Below, in pieces: positions 63,629 to 64,000 of a DNA stretch of 64,000 nucleotides. Numbering within the stretch: position 1 is the first letter of the stretch; the number at the start of each line of letters is the position of its first letter. Under the pieces are notes generated by a model that was given only the letters and a program-made list of their open reading frames with translations, was not told the DNA's origin and did not search any database. Source of the stretch: Pustulibacterium marinum (GTDB taxonomy: Bacteria; Bacteroidota; Bacteroidia; Flavobacteriales; Flavobacteriaceae); the NCBI RefSeq assembly GCF_900116665.1, contig NZ_FPBK01000005.1:124001-188000 (forward strand), given 5' to 3'. A program made the translations under genes and the position numbers.

Positions 63629-63663
63629 TTGGGTTGCAAAAGTAATATAATTTAACAACCCAA
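63629..63663. promoter_or_regulatory. tig promoter flanked by inverted repeat
   Basis: On the minus strand the -7 element TACTTTTG (63644-63637) is enclosed by TTGGGTTG and CAACCCAA, a perfect 8-bp inverted repeat spaced 19 bp. The dyad overlaps the polymerase site, as a repressor operator would. Confidence 0.5.
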
Positions 63664-63702
63664 CCAAGTTTTTAAGCATCTGTAATTCAAAAAGTTATTT
63701 TA

Positions 63703-64000
63703 TTAAGATTTCTCATCATCTAAACCAGAAGTAAAGAGCGATTGCAAGAACGATAAAAGCAAGCTAAAAATAAGTGCCCACCAAAATCCGTCTACTGCAA
63801 AACCATCTATCAAACCATCTGCAAATAGTATGATAAAAGCATTGATCACCAAGAGAAATAACCCCAAAGTTATAATGGTTACCGGCAAGGTCAAGATTAC
63901 TAAAATTGGTTTTACAACGATATTTAGCAAACCTAAAATTACAGCAACTATAATAGCTGCAATGTAGTTACTCACATGAACCCCCGGAAGTAAATAGGAT
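63703..64000 (-). CDS. Phage-holin-4-type membrane protein (5' end outside window)
   Basis: At least 98 residues; the frame stays open past the internal GTG at 63975 to the window edge (SYLLPGVHVSNYIAA), so the true start lies beyond 64,000. Three or four hydrophobic helices with KPILVILTLPVTIITLGLFL and the acidic tail LDDEKS fit the small phage_holin_4_2/DUF360 family found in most Bacteroidota chromosomes. The name is historical; no lysis genes are present. Function unknown. Confidence 0.85.
   Translation of the reverse strand, partial: SYLLPGVHVSNYIAAIIVAVILGLLNIVVKPILVILTLPVTIITLGLFLLVINAFIILFADGLIDGFAVDGFWWALIFSLLLSFLQSLFTSGLDDEKS

Noticed and set aside
63703-63975. Holin-like gene as prophage evidence
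   Set aside because: The family is a chromosomal membrane protein in most Bacteroidota and no phage gene is nearby.

Overview
The window is AT-rich, densely coded chromosomal DNA of a member of the Flavobacteriaceae (Bacteroidota). Four things support this: promoters of the TAnnTTTG (-7) type instead of TATAAT, families largely confined to this phylum (GLPGLI protein, DUF4270 and DUF4907 proteins, DUF5686 carboxypeptidase-like outer-membrane protein, 2TM protein, FolK-deoxynucleoside kinase fusion), LytTR/LytS-type signalling, and many exported proteins with MKK...AQ signal peptides. The genus cannot be fixed from sequence alone. There is no prophage, insertion sequence, CRISPR array or rRNA operon.

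Layout. 1-8,489 is a sulfur-assimilation and methionine region on the minus strand: siroheme methyltransferase (partial), a sulfite/nitrite reductase with an extra C-terminal HEPN-like domain, CysH, MetZ, and a 1136-aa trifunctional protein joining a MetX-type homoserine acyltransferase to aspartokinase and homoserine dehydrogenase. The fusion gene is preceded by a SAM-I riboswitch. The divergent metK (plus strand) is preceded by a SAM-II riboswitch, so two unrelated SAM-sensing RNAs lie back to back. cysH and the reductase gene share a 29-bp palindrome. 9.7-12.6 kb carries a LOG protein, a divergent HxlR regulator/old-yellow-enzyme pair with a perfect dyad between them, and a NUMOD4/HNH-like protein.

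12.8-24.7 kb is an envelope island: TonB-receptor-like barrel, GLPGLI protein, LytTR regulator and LytS-type kinase, DUF4907 protein and kelch lipoprotein on the minus strand, facing a DUF4270 lipoprotein, an outer-membrane barrel protein, an exported protein and a deoxynucleoside kinase on the plus strand. 24.8-33.5 kb is metabolic: pyrophosphatase, DUF5686 protein, PDH E1-beta, ETF beta and alpha, bifunctional-nuclease family protein, and a nucleoside transporter with an extra exported domain. 33.4-36 kb holds a porin between two YceI-type proteins. 36-41 kb carries thymidylate synthase, dihydrofolate reductase, a class V aminotransferase, a fructosamine-kinase-like protein with no standard start codon, and FabD.

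41-45.4 kb has small ORFs, an overlapping four-gene ABC-2 operon ending in a LolA-like protein, and tRNA-Gly plus two identical tRNA-Leu genes. 45.5-64 kb is largely housekeeping: MutS, a TrmH-type methyltransferase, the FolK-kinase fusion, SppA, a queuosine-precursor transporter, an AsmA-family protein, a DUF2797 protein, a GH3-type protein, an OmpA/PD40 protein, and the tig-clpP-clpX proteostasis cluster, ending in a truncated holin-4-type membrane protein.

The strongest leads are the paired SAM riboswitches (including a hairpin that competes with the SAM-II pseudoknot), the trifunctional methionine enzyme, the shared palindrome of the sulfite-assimilation genes, and the HEPN-bearing sulfite reductase. 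Several start codons were reassigned because alternative TTG starts fall inside or upstream of TAnnTTTG promoter elements.
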